Assembly: GCF_042660675.1 (NCBI RefSeq)
Contig: NZ_JBHSUL010000034.1
Span: forward strand, 1 to 64,000
Reading direction: 5' to 3'
DNA from: Marinilactibacillus sp042660675
GTDB taxonomy: Bacteria; Bacillota; Bacilli; Lactobacillales; Carnobacteriaceae_A
DNA: 64,000 nt
Shown here: piece after piece, positions 1-7,460 of the stretch
Layout of the letters: the number at the start of each line of letters is the position of its first letter
How positions within the stretch are numbered: position 1 is the first letter of the stretch
Position numbers and translations under genes: made by a program
The notes under the pieces: model-generated
Told to the model about the DNA's origin: nothing
Database searches by the model: none
The model's input: the letters and a program-made list of their open reading frames with translations, nothing else

Positions 1-12
1 ATTATAAACAAG

Positions 13-62
13 AATAAACCCTATAAGGATTGTAAAAAAGCACAATTCTTACAGGGTTTATT
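13..62. terminator. bidirectional terminator-like hairpin
   Basis: Inverted repeat with arms AATAAACCCT...GGATTGT and ACAATTC...AGGGTTTATT around an A-rich loop. It follows the 3' end of the minus-strand membrane-protein gene at 112. T-rich flanks on both sides allow termination in either direction. Confidence 0.6.
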
Positions 63-111
63 TGTATTTGAATATTTTAAGGGACTTTTGTCCCAGCCTC
101 TTTTATTTTAT

Positions 112-1194
112 TTAGTCACAATTGATATAACATCTTATTTCACCTTGATCAATTGCTTCTAAAGCAGCTTCGTATAAAAACTGTCTATTATCTTTAGTAT
201 TATTTGCATAGCCCATGTAGCGATATATCAAGTATTGGTATATATTTTCAGGATTATTAGATTCAGAAACTAATTGCCCTAAGTATTTTGCACACAACTT
301 AATACTAAAGTCAGTATTGGTCATAGTGCTTAAAAATTTTTCTGGACTTTTTTTTAACAATTCTTTTGCCGTCGATACCTTAATTTGGGCAATCCCTATA
401 GATCTATCTGTTCTAATAACCCATCTGGGAAATAATCTGCACAATATACGTTCAGATATTTTTGTGAAAAATGACCCTCGATTTACATTTTCTAACATAA
501 GAATTCCACGTAATAAACTTTCGCTAATATTGTATTTATTACTATATTTTTGTATCTCATAATTATACATATCGATATACTCGCTTTCTAAGTATAATTG
601 GGTATTTAAAATTAATACTTCCTGTTTAAAGCTTTCTATATTCAAATATTTCATTTCTGGTTTATTACCGGAAAAAAACAGCTCAATTGTACCTGCGAAG
701 ATAAACGAAGCAAGTGAAAATAAAATTTGTATTCCAGAATTTTCAGTTATATAGTATTGGTCTTGTTCAAATAAAATCGGAAGAAAAACAAATTCTGATA
801 TTAACAAAATCACGAAAGTACTCAGTACATATATTAAACTTCTTAGGAGAGCTATCGTTTTATTTTTTGTATAAGGCATAAATATTAGATTATTATTTAT
901 AATACTAGGCCAAACTTTAAGCACGCTTCCTAGAATCAAACTACCATATAATATGATAGTAGGTATACCTAAATATATAGAAATCACATTAATCAAAACA
1001 ATTATTAAGATTCTATAAACAAAAGAATAAACAGATTCTTTCTTATTCTTGAATATTAAAACATCATATATAGATGTATAAGACTCTCTTAAAAAAATTT
1101 TACTATAAATTCTATCGAATAGTATTGACATAATAATAAATACAACAAATGCTACAACATTTTTAAAAGAAAGATCAATTACTACAGCGTTCAT
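112..1194 (-). CDS. polytopic membrane protein with C-terminal lysozyme-like (lytic transglycosylase fold) domain
   Basis: A 360-aa protein with about five hydrophobic segments (roughly residues 12-30, 58-76, 78-95, 114-140, 152-172) followed by a soluble domain (about 215-350). That domain looks like a lysozyme or SLT-type fold: a helix ending in a candidate catalytic Glu (E235 in ILMLEN), a SIGIAQIK motif (265-272) resembling the GLMQI block of lytic transglycosylases, and a C-terminal helix with YMGYANN near 326-332. A muralytic domain on a multi-spanning membrane protein is unusual. The fold call comes from motifs only and the side of the membrane it faces is unknown. It lies downstream of a decayed phage lysis cassette on the same strand, so it is probably prophage cargo. 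The ATG is preceded by AAAGGA at a long spacing. Confidence 0.6.
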   Translation of the reverse strand: MNAVVIDLSFKNVVAFVVFIIMSILFDRIYSKIFLRESYTSIYDVLIFKNKKESVYSFVYRILIIVLINVISIYLGIPTIILYGSLILGSVLKVWPSIINNNLIFMPYTKNKTIALLRSLIYVLSTFVILLISEFVFLPILFEQDQYYITENSGIQILFSLASFIFAGTIELFFSGNKPEMKYLNIESFKQEVLILNTQLYLESEYIDMYNYEIQKYSNKYNISESLLRGILMLENVNRGSFFTKISERILCRLFPRWVIRTDRSIGIAQIKVSTAKELLKKSPEKFLSTMTNTDFSIKLCAKYLGQLVSESNNPENIYQYLIYRYMGYANNTKDNRQFLYEAALEAIDQGEIRCYINCD

Positions 1195-1312
1195 AACTTG
1201 TTAATTCCTTTCATAATAAATTATTAACTAGTAAATCATATAACACTGTACCACACATCTTCATAAAACACCTTACTTGCTTTCAACAATTATAACTTAT
1301 AATTTCAGTAAA

Positions 1313-1340
1313 AAAGCCCTCACTTAAGGACGAGGGCTTA
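1313..1340 (-). terminator. rho-independent terminator after the 1367-2143 gene
   Basis: AAGCCCTC / GAGGGCTT stem with a short loop, followed on the minus strand by a run of T. It ends transcription of the gene at 1367. Confidence 0.8.
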
Positions 1341-1366
1341 AAAATTGATATTTCTCATAATATTTA

Positions 1367-2143
1367 TTAATCGTTATCAGAAGTAGATTTATAAATATCA
1401 TTTTCAAACATTTCATCTATATCATAATCCTGTACAAACTCAGTCTCTTCATTGCATTCATTCAAATATTCGACTAGATTAACTAAAAGCGGTTCTGTTA
1501 TAGTTTCTGGGTTCATCAGCATCTTTAAAATCGATTTATTCCATAGTTTATTTTGTAGTTCATCTTTTGCTTTCTCCCATTTTTTACCTCTTAAAAGAGA
1601 AAGTGTTACAGAATGTTTATTTATCTCAAAAATAACTCTTTCTTCTGTTAGAATTTGCCAATTTTGTATATCTATAATAATCATAGTACCTATTAAAGGA
1701 TATAGGTTTTCAGAGAAGTTCCTTATATATTTTAACAGATTCATTGAATATCTTTCTATATAAAAAAGTGTAGCCGCTGATTTTATATTTAAATTTTCAA
1801 AATCATTTTGTCTCAAATCAGTAATCATCTCTACAAACTCTGTTAATGTTTGTTTATTATTCAGACTCGCGGGGTAAATTCCATTTCCACTAAAAAAATC
1901 GTCAACTGCTTCTACCGAGTCTTTTTCTTCTGTATAGTATTCAATAGTATTAGCCACTTTAAGCAATTTCCTATATTTAAGGAGACTCTTTGACTTTTCT
2001 TCTCCAATCACATTTTGAAACCTCACTTTCTGCTCTTTTCGAAGTTTTGACCTATAAAAAAAGTGGGTACATATAAACACAACTAACCCTGACATTGCTG
2101 AAATCAATATTTCGATATTTATTAGACTTTTAATAGACTCCAT
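1367..2143 (-). CDS. membrane-anchored protein of unknown function (258 aa)
   Basis: One N-terminal transmembrane segment (about residues 8-28) is followed by a Lys/Arg-rich stretch, which suggests N-out, C-in topology. The cytoplasmic part of about 220 residues is mostly helical and ends in a very acidic tail. I recognise no catalytic motif. The start is taken at ATG 2143, behind GGAGGAAAT, rather than an upstream TTG. It has its own terminator and sits between the ruined phage lysis genes and the membrane lysozyme-like gene. That is the usual place for prophage cargo genes. It is intact while its phage neighbours are broken. Confidence 0.6.
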   Translation of the reverse strand: MESIKSLINIEILISAMSGLVVFICTHFFYRSKLRKEQKVRFQNVIGEEKSKSLLKYRKLLKVANTIEYYTEEKDSVEAVDDFFSGNGIYPASLNNKQTLTEFVEMITDLRQNDFENLNIKSAATLFYIERYSMNLLKYIRNFSENLYPLIGTMIIIDIQNWQILTEERVIFEINKHSVTLSLLRGKKWEKAKDELQNKLWNKSILKMLMNPETITEPLLVNLVEYLNECNEETEFVQDYDIDEMFENDIYKSTSDND

Positions 2144-2223
2144 ATTTCCTCCAATATTAACTTTATTTATATACAATGATAACAGTTAATTTGGATTTAA
2201 AATAGTTCTTTGATGACAAAAAA

Positions 2224-3154
2224 TTAACTCAACAAACTTCTCCACGTTGCTGGTCCGACAATACCGTCAACATGCAATCTATTGTCTTTCTGGAACTTTC
2301 TAACTGCAGCATCTAATCCATGACCAAAGCTTCCATCAGATCCTTTTGGATCACATCCTTCAGCAGTCAAGATACCTTGGATAATTCTAGTAATATTTCC
2401 TTTTGCTCTATGCTTAATATTTTTGTTTACTCTTCTACTTGCTGATCCATATAGACAATTAATGACTAATTTAGCGTTATACTGTCTATTCACCTTAGTT
2501 TGTAACGCTCGAATAGCAGCTCTATTTGTTAAAGGTCCATAAGAATTATCGACTTCAAGCTTAGTGTTGTAATTAGTATTCAACCATCTTTGGAAGTCAG
2601 CTACCTTACCATTGACCACTTTAGGCAAAGTTGGTCTATTGACAACTTGAATCGGTCAAGCGATTTTGCTTACTAAGTTTGGACGTTTACCCGCTCTTAA
2701 TTGAGCAGTCGACAAGCCACCGACCATTTGTAGGTGTGGATAATCAATAAATGATTTCCAATCGCCACCTCATTCAAATCCTAGTGAGTTCGTGATTTTT
2801 GCGACTTCTAACCAATCGGCCACTCCTGAAGCATTCATGTCTCTAGTGATATCCCCGTGGCCAACAGTGCCGTCATGAGACACCAAGAAGTAATCAACCG
2901 CTATCCATCCCAAAGTTATGGTTAGAGTATCCACCTCTAGCTTTAGTAACGACGTTGCCTGGTGCCGTTCTACCTTGTGCGTACAACCCGTTTTGTTGAG
3001 CATAGGTTCTCATACCTGCAGATATCTAAACGTCAATTTCTAAAGCATATGCTCTTCTGATCATTTCAATTGTAAACTCTTTAACGACTGCGTTAACAGC
3101 CCCCATATTTCTCACTGATCTGTCTAATAATTTCTCTTAAGTCACTCTACTCAC
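2224..3154 (-). pseudogene. decayed phage endolysin: M15C L-alanyl-D-glutamate peptidase plus peptidoglycan-binding modules
   Basis: Read from GTG 3154 (behind AAGGAGG), the frame gives a recognisable M15 peptidase: LYAQGRTAPGN, GGYSNHNFG, AVDYFLVSHDG, DYPHLQM. Two PG_binding_1-like repeats follow (2224-2628). Lesions are a TAA at 3137-3139, a TAG at 3026-3028, a frameshift near 2905-2911 (apparently a 4-nt insertion between SNHNFG and AVDY), a TGA at 2770-2772 where the family has Trp (FEWGGDW), and another TGA at 2656-2658. The C-terminal module is open for 134 codons but has no start signal of its own. An intact copy would cut wall cross-links at the end of a lytic cycle. It overlaps the ribosome site region of the broken holin gene just upstream. 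Confidence 0.88.
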
Positions 3155-3155
3155 G

Positions 3156-3644
3156 TTATTCTTCCTCCTTATTTTGTAATTGCTCAAATGAACTGATATT
3201 TAAAGAATTTTCAATATCCGTTACACGTTTTTCAGTTTCTTCGTTATTACTTCAATTTTCATAACATTTGCATCGATGTGAATTTTATTCTCAGTCCTTT
3301 TCTTCAACTTGATCAATGAATTTCTGACTACATCCCCTAAATGTCCTCAATTCTCTGTAAGACTAGTAAGATAGGTTATAATCATCCACAACGTAAATCC
3401 TTAAGCATAGACAGCAAAACCAAATAGTGGTAAATAGACATTTAAAACGAACATCAATAAAGCCATTAAAGCGTGCTTGGCAATACCAAACAAACTTACG
3501 GTTGAGTTTGTTCCCCTGTCTTGAATGACTTTAATAATCCTGTGAGGATATTAAAAAACACGCACCAGATCAGCGCGTGCATGAATTCATCTTATAAATT
3601 TGTAGAACTTGTCCTGTGATATCTGAATACTCTAGTATCAACAC
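3156..3644 (-). pseudogene. decayed phage holin (toxin-secretion/phage-lysis holin type)
   Basis: From GTG 3644 (behind AGAGG) the pieces add up to a small holin. They are an N-terminal stretch, then IWCVFFNILTGLLKSFKTG, then TNSTVSLFGIAKHA, a hydrophobic segment with YLPLFGF, then LTEN-stop-G, and a charged tail ending in TAA at 3156-3158. Lesions are frameshifts near 3585, 3515 and 3230, a TAA at 3401-3403 and a TGA at 3347-3349 in place of the Trp of the ENWG motif. The stop overlaps the ribosome binding site of the endolysin, the normal packing of a holin-lysin pair. It would once have formed the membrane lesions that release lysin. Confidence 0.75.
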
Positions 3645-3666
3645 GGGTTTCCTCTTTTCTTTACAT

Positions 3667-4617
3667 TTATTTTAGTAGTGCGATAAGAGATACAAACGTA
3701 CCAGCTATCGCAACCATAATTAATAACCTGTCTTTTGAGTCAATCACCATTTCGTTAAAAGTTTCTACGAAAAACTTAATGAAATCATATATTTGTTTTA
3801 GCAACACTAGCACTACTGACGTAGTCAGCAATATTAAAACCAAGTACATATAACTATTACTTAACACCTCAACTATCATTGATGGAAAAAACATTATAGC
3901 TACGAAGATCGTTGTAAAGTACCACTCGTTAAAGTTTGGCCAAGTAAGGACATTTCTGAATGTAACATCCATTTTTTCTTCGTGATAATATTCCACATCT
4001 TTCGTTCGATTAGACTTTCTTGCAATTGCACCACCTTCTACTATGAATACAGCACAAAATATTAGCATAATCTTTGTTATAGTATTCAAATTTACCAATA
4101 TACTTTGTAGATTGTCAGAATTTAGTTTGATCAAAGAAGCAATTACTGTGCCCGAAAACAAACTAAAAGATAAAATGTAAAATTTCCATCCATATTTTCT
4201 TATTTCAATTGCTTTACTAATTCTTTCCTTTAGTTCTCTAATTCCAATTATCTCGCGATTGATATTAAAGTTATTACTATTAATCAATTTAGTGTTTTTT
4301 TGATTTTCTAACTTTTCCTTGTGAATCGAAAGTATTTTTTCTTTGATATCTAACATCTCAATAGTGTTGTTAATTATCGCTTTAATGTTATTTTTTATCT
4401 CAAGATTATTTTCATTTTCAAATTTCTTTCTCAATTCCGCAATTTCAATTTCTAAATCATCAATTGATTTTTCTGTATCTACGATTGCTCCATTAGTTTC
4501 TTCAATTTTTTCTACTAATTCTTCATTAAAATTTGTTAATTCTTTGTCTAAGTCGCTAAATTCATTGTGGTATTTATCTAATAACTTTGCTAGTTTTTTC
4601 TGCTCAAAAATGCTCAT
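3667..4617 (-). CDS. coiled-coil membrane protein of unknown function (316 aa)
   Basis: The first 140 residues are highly charged and predicted to form long coiled coils (Glu/Lys heptads with Leu and Ile). About five hydrophobic segments follow (near 144-164, 181-199, 232-251, 256-274, 297-315), the last at the very C-terminus. No enzymatic motif is recognised. AGGTGA lies 5 nt before the ATG. It ends 22 nt before the ruined holin on the same strand, so it was probably read with the phage late genes, yet it has no lesion. Its end, a charged DSKDRL stretch and a final helix of small and hydrophobic residues, resembles that of the 5070-5606 protein. Lysogenic-conversion or exclusion function is possible but unproven. 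Confidence 0.6.
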   Translation of the reverse strand: MSIFEQKKLAKLLDKYHNEFSDLDKELTNFNEELVEKIEETNGAIVDTEKSIDDLEIEIAELRKKFENENNLEIKNNIKAIINNTIEMLDIKEKILSIHKEKLENQKNTKLINSNNFNINREIIGIRELKERISKAIEIRKYGWKFYILSFSLFSGTVIASLIKLNSDNLQSILVNLNTITKIMLIFCAVFIVEGGAIARKSNRTKDVEYYHEEKMDVTFRNVLTWPNFNEWYFTTIFVAIMFFPSMIVEVLSNSYMYLVLILLTTSVVLVLLKQIYDFIKFFVETFNEMVIDSKDRLLIMVAIAGTFVSLIALLK

Positions 4618-4846
4618 TAATTCACCTACTTGTAAGATTAATTTTTATGATACTAAATTTCAGAAGAATATTATAGCATTTTTGATAAAAAATTGTTCAA
4701 CTATCGAATATTATATTATTGAATTTATTTATTCGATTCTCCTTTCTTATTGTGTGTAAAGAAAAAGAGCAGCCGATTGGATACTCTTTAATATTTTTAG
4801 TATAAGTTCCGGTTCTGACTGCTTCATATAATAATAGTGCGTTTGT

Positions 4847-4885
4847 AACGCTAGATTCATTTGGGTACCAAATGAATCTAGCGTT
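4847..4885. repeat. 18-bp perfect inverted repeat with 3-nt loop, probable terminator
   Basis: AACGCTAGATTCATTTGG, then GTA, then its exact reverse complement, followed on the plus strand by TTTTT. It lies in the 270-nt gap 4618-4889, just past the stop of the 42-codon gene. It may be a terminator or a protein-binding palindrome. I see no other feature in this gap. Confidence 0.75.
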
Positions 4886-4889
4886 TTTC

Positions 4890-5018
4890 TCATTTAATTA
4901 CATAACCTTCTTTATTGATCCATTTCGTAAATATAGTTCTACTTACTTTATTACCTGAAGCTTCATAAATTTTAAGCGCTTCTGTTACTTTCATAGTAAA
5001 TTGAAATTCCTCGTCCAC
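4890..5018 (-). CDS. small putative DNA-binding protein (42 aa)
   Basis: An open frame of 42 codons starting at GTG 5018, behind an AAGGAG motif, or at an internal ATG eight codons later. The sequence VTEALKIYEASG...TIFTKWINKEG reads like a short helix-turn-helix, as in excisionase-like and other small phage regulators, but it is too short for a firm family call. The upstream gene at 5070 ends 51 nt away. The strong hairpin at 4847-4885 follows immediately. Confidence 0.5.
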   Translation of the reverse strand: MDEEFQFTMKVTEALKIYEASGNKVSRTIFTKWINKEGYVIK

Positions 5019-5069
5019 TAATTTCCCACTCCTTCTATTTAGAAACTGAAACCTAACACCTTACTTAAA

Positions 5070-5606
5070 TCATCTAATTAGTAAGCCAACTATAGATGCT
5101 GTTACTGCAATTGATGTAAGAAATAAATTGGATTTCTCGGTAAAATCCATTCTTTCTTTATCAATTTTCTCCAAAGAGTACTTAAGTCCCATCCATATAA
5201 GCGAGTAAACCTCGAAAACTATGAATACTATATAGAACGAAATAAGCCAGATATTTGTGAGATTATTTAGGTTGAAACTATCGAAATAAAGTACTGATAT
5301 TAGGTAAATACTATACCCTATGCAAAATGAATCAATAGCTAAAGATGCATTAAATTTTTCATTTTTTATACTCTTTTTTCTAAATTGAATTGTGGCTATG
5401 GAAAAGCACAGAATGCAAAGTAGTAGCGCATTGACAGAAGATGTTTCTAGGTTCGTAAAGTATGCTAAAATCATTTTGCCTTTCTCTTCAATCGTTCTTA
5501 GAAAGAAGAACAAATTGGACAATACAAAACTCACAGCCAGAAAAAACCATCCTATTTCATTTTTATCGGATACTTTACTGACTTTTTTCAATTGTTTCTT
5601 TTTCAT
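5070..5606 (-). CDS. five-helix membrane protein of unknown function (178 aa)
   Basis: Hydrophobic segments lie near residues 18-36, 56-74, 90-107, 117-140 and 159-177, with a Lys-rich N-terminus. The start is taken at ATG 5606 behind GGAGG; the frame stays open six codons further to a TTG. No known motif is visible. The layout after residue 140 (charged linker ERMDFTEKSN, then a terminal helix) recalls the C-terminus of the 3667-4617 protein, so the two may be related or work together. It sits between the phage SGNH hydrolase fragment and the small gene at 4890, and is intact. Function unknown. Confidence 0.6.
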   Translation of the reverse strand: MKKKQLKKVSKVSDKNEIGWFFLAVSFVLSNLFFFLRTIEEKGKMILAYFTNLETSSVNALLLCILCFSIATIQFRKKSIKNEKFNASLAIDSFCIGYSIYLISVLYFDSFNLNNLTNIWLISFYIVFIVFEVYSLIWMGLKYSLEKIDKERMDFTEKSNLFLTSIAVTASIVGLLIR

Positions 5607-5664
5607 CCTTAAAATCGCCTCCAACCATTATTGTCGGTACCGATTTAGATCTTTTAAGAAATAT

Positions 5665-6384
5665 TTATAGAACTAAAGCAATATGTTTGCCTTTCAACAG
5701 CCTTCCTCTATACAAAGGATGAACTCCATCTTTCGCAGAGAAATAATGCAATTTATTATACTTATTGATGCCTAACCTATAATAACAATCAACGACTTGT
5801 ATTTTAAATTCTTTCCCTAGTTCAATCATCGCATCCACAAAATCTGTCAGCTTATGTTTTCCAGCTACCCAAGTATCTGAATCAAGTTCGCCGTTTTCTT
5901 GAAAACAGTACATAAGGGTAGTCAGTATAATTTTTAAATTAGGATAAGCTTCCACCATTCTTCTAATTGAATAACGCAACGCACCAACATAGGTAGATAC
6001 GTCCTCTGGATCTTCTGGATTATCTATTTCAACAGTTCCTCGCCAATCATTTTGACCGTATCCAATTCTGAGAATATCAATCTCACCAAAATTTATTTTC
6101 TTAAGAGCTTCTACTTTTGTCTTAAAATAACTTGGCATTCCTATTCCGGTAGCCTGTGCGCTAACTTCTTGCGCTGAGTAATTTCCAGAAAGAATCGCAT
6201 CTACTATTTCATGCAAACTAAAGTTATTAAAATGTTCGTTGGTATGATTCGCGGCTCTCGTACCACTGAATCCCATATTGATCACATCAAAACCCGTTTC
6301 GTTCGCAATGACACTGGACACATCACTCGGACCACCAATTCCAGAAGTGAGCGAATCTCCTAAATCAAGCTCTTTCATTGCGAA
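5665..6384 (-). pseudogene. 5'-truncated phage SGNH/GDSL hydrolase
   Basis: The frame carries all SGNH blocks: GDSLTSG (nucleophile Ser), a Gly in FSGT, GYGQNDW (block III Asn) and DGVHP (catalytic Asp/His). Proteins of this kind occur at phage baseplates and tails and deacylate cell-surface polysaccharide. The gene begins abruptly just before block I. Further upstream the same bases read on the opposite strand as a tyrosine integrase, so its start and any N-terminal tail domain are lost. The open frame technically continues to an ATG at 6429, but that part is antisense to the integrase. Whether a product is made is unknown. Confidence 0.75.
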
Positions 6385-7024
6385 AGGTTCGGTAGCAACT
6401 AAAGATGTAAGAAAAAAGTACCTAAACAAAAGTGAAACGGTAAAACTTATTCAAGAAATCAAAACCGGAATTAAACCACAATGGCAGTCCAGATATATTA
6501 TCTTAGTTGGACTCGCAACTGGATTAAGATTTTCAGAGATATTAGCACTTGCCTGGTCTGATGTAGACTTTAAAAACAAAACAATAAAAGTAACTAAAGC
6601 TTATGACTATACTCATACTAAAAAGATTCAAAAAACAAAGACTGAATCTTCTAAACGTATCATTTCAATAGATAATGACACTCTTGTTTTACTTAAGCAA
6701 TATAAACTAGCTACTCAAATCAATCAAAGTAAATATGTATTCTTGGATAAAAATTTAGAATCATTATCTAATAACGCAGTAAATAAATCTTTAAAAAAAG
6801 CATGTCAAAGAGCAGGCATTACAGAGATAACTTTTCACTCATTACGGCATACTCATTGTTCCCTATTGATCTATCAAGGAGTCAATATAAAGTATATCTC
6901 GAAGAGACTTGGACATTCTACAATTAGTATCACTTACCAGATATATGGACATGTTTTAGACGAGTTAGAACAACGCGAATCTTCTAAAGTAGATGACATG
7001 ATGCAGCTACTTTATAATGCATGA
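6378..7024 (+). pseudogene. 5'-truncated phage tyrosine integrase (catalytic domain)
   Basis: About 215 codons of a tyrosine recombinase catalytic domain, with ATGLRFSE (first Arg), TFHSLRHTH (HxxR box), GHS, and the nucleophile Tyr in TYQIYGHV. The N-terminal arm-binding and core-binding domains are missing. Upstream of about 6378 the frame is antisense to the SGNH gene, which marks a deletion join. The gene points at the tRNA-Ser 140 nt downstream, the usual arrangement of an integrase beside its attachment site. No start codon with a ribosome site fits the join, so it is probably inactive. Confidence 0.85.
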
Positions 7025-7031
7025 AGAATGC

Positions 7032-7128
7032 ATGAACTTTTATATTTCTTATATTTTCTCTTGTTTACTATAAAATCAAAAAAAGTTCATAAACGCTTTT
7101 ATATCAACGTTTATAAACCTTTTTATAT
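7032..7128 (+). repeat. three direct repeats, likely integrase arm-type sites
   Basis: ATGAACTTTTATAT (7032-7045), ATAAACGCTTTTATAT (7089-7104) and ATAAACCTTTTTATAT (7113-7128) lie between the integrase stop and the tRNA-Ser 3' end. Position and spacing fit integrase arm-binding sites of an att region. Confidence 0.5.
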
Positions 7129-7159
7129 ACTCTCAATTTATTCTCTTTTATACCCCAAA

Positions 7160-7247
7160 AGGAGAATAAGGGATTCGAACCCTTGATACGGGAATACCGT
7201 ATACACGCTTTCCAAGCGTGCTCCTTAAGCCACTCGGACAATTCTCC
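7160..7247 (-). tRNA. tRNA-Ser (anticodon GGA), prophage attachment gene
   Basis: The cloverleaf has a 7-bp acceptor stem GGAGAAT/ATTCTCC, a long variable arm, TTCGAATCC in the T loop, and anticodon loop TTGGAAA with anticodon GGA. CCA is not encoded. The base at position 73 is T, while bacterial tRNA-Ser normally has G there. The truncated phage integrase and arm-type repeats lie against the 3' end, so the 3' part of this gene was probably supplied by phage attP. It sits 9 nt from tRNA-Asn. Confidence 0.93.
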
Positions 7248-7256
7248 ATTGTGAAA

Positions 7257-7329
7257 CTCCGCAAGCAGGGCTCGAACCTGCGACAACGCGATTAACAGTC
7301 GCGCGCTCTACCAACTGAGCTATTGCGGA
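7257..7329 (-). tRNA. tRNA-Asn (anticodon GTT)
   Basis: Acceptor stem TCCGCAA/TTGCGGA, D loop AGCTCAGTTGGTAGAGC, anticodon loop CTGTTAA with GTT, T loop GGTTCGAGCC, discriminator G. CCA is not encoded. It is transcribed ahead of tRNA-Ser, probably as one unit. Confidence 0.95.
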
Positions 7330-7422
7330 ATAAGCTTTTAGCAACTCCATTATTATAATATTGACCACGTTAAATGTCAATAAGTTATCATTATTTTTCA
7401 CATACTAATTCAAGAAAAAGAA

Positions 7423-7454
7423 AAAGCTCATCAGTTTTTTGTCTGACGAGCTTT
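7423..7454 (-). terminator. rho-independent terminator of the alpha-glucosidase gene
   Basis: AAAGCTCGTCAG / CTGATGAGCTTT stem (minus-strand reading) followed by a T-rich run. It starts 7 nt beyond the stop codon. Confidence 0.85.
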
Positions 7455-7460
7455 ACCTAT

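Noticed and set aside
2224..2628. Stand-alone 134-aa peptidoglycan-binding protein
   Set aside because: The frame continues upstream into the M15 peptidase across stop codons and the ATG has no ribosome site of its own.
2656..3349. UGA read as Trp (recoded phage genetic code) to explain TGA at Trp positions in the lysin and holin
   Set aside because: The same genes also have TAA and TAG stops and frameshifts, and neighbouring intact genes use TGG for Trp. Ordinary decay explains all lesions.
6278..6377. N-terminal part of the plus-strand integrase frame
   Set aside because: These bases encode the SGNH active-site region on the other strand; the plus-strand translation there has no integrase similarity.
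7104..7286. 60-aa reading frame
   Set aside because: It runs across tRNA-Ser and part of tRNA-Asn and codes for nothing recognisable.
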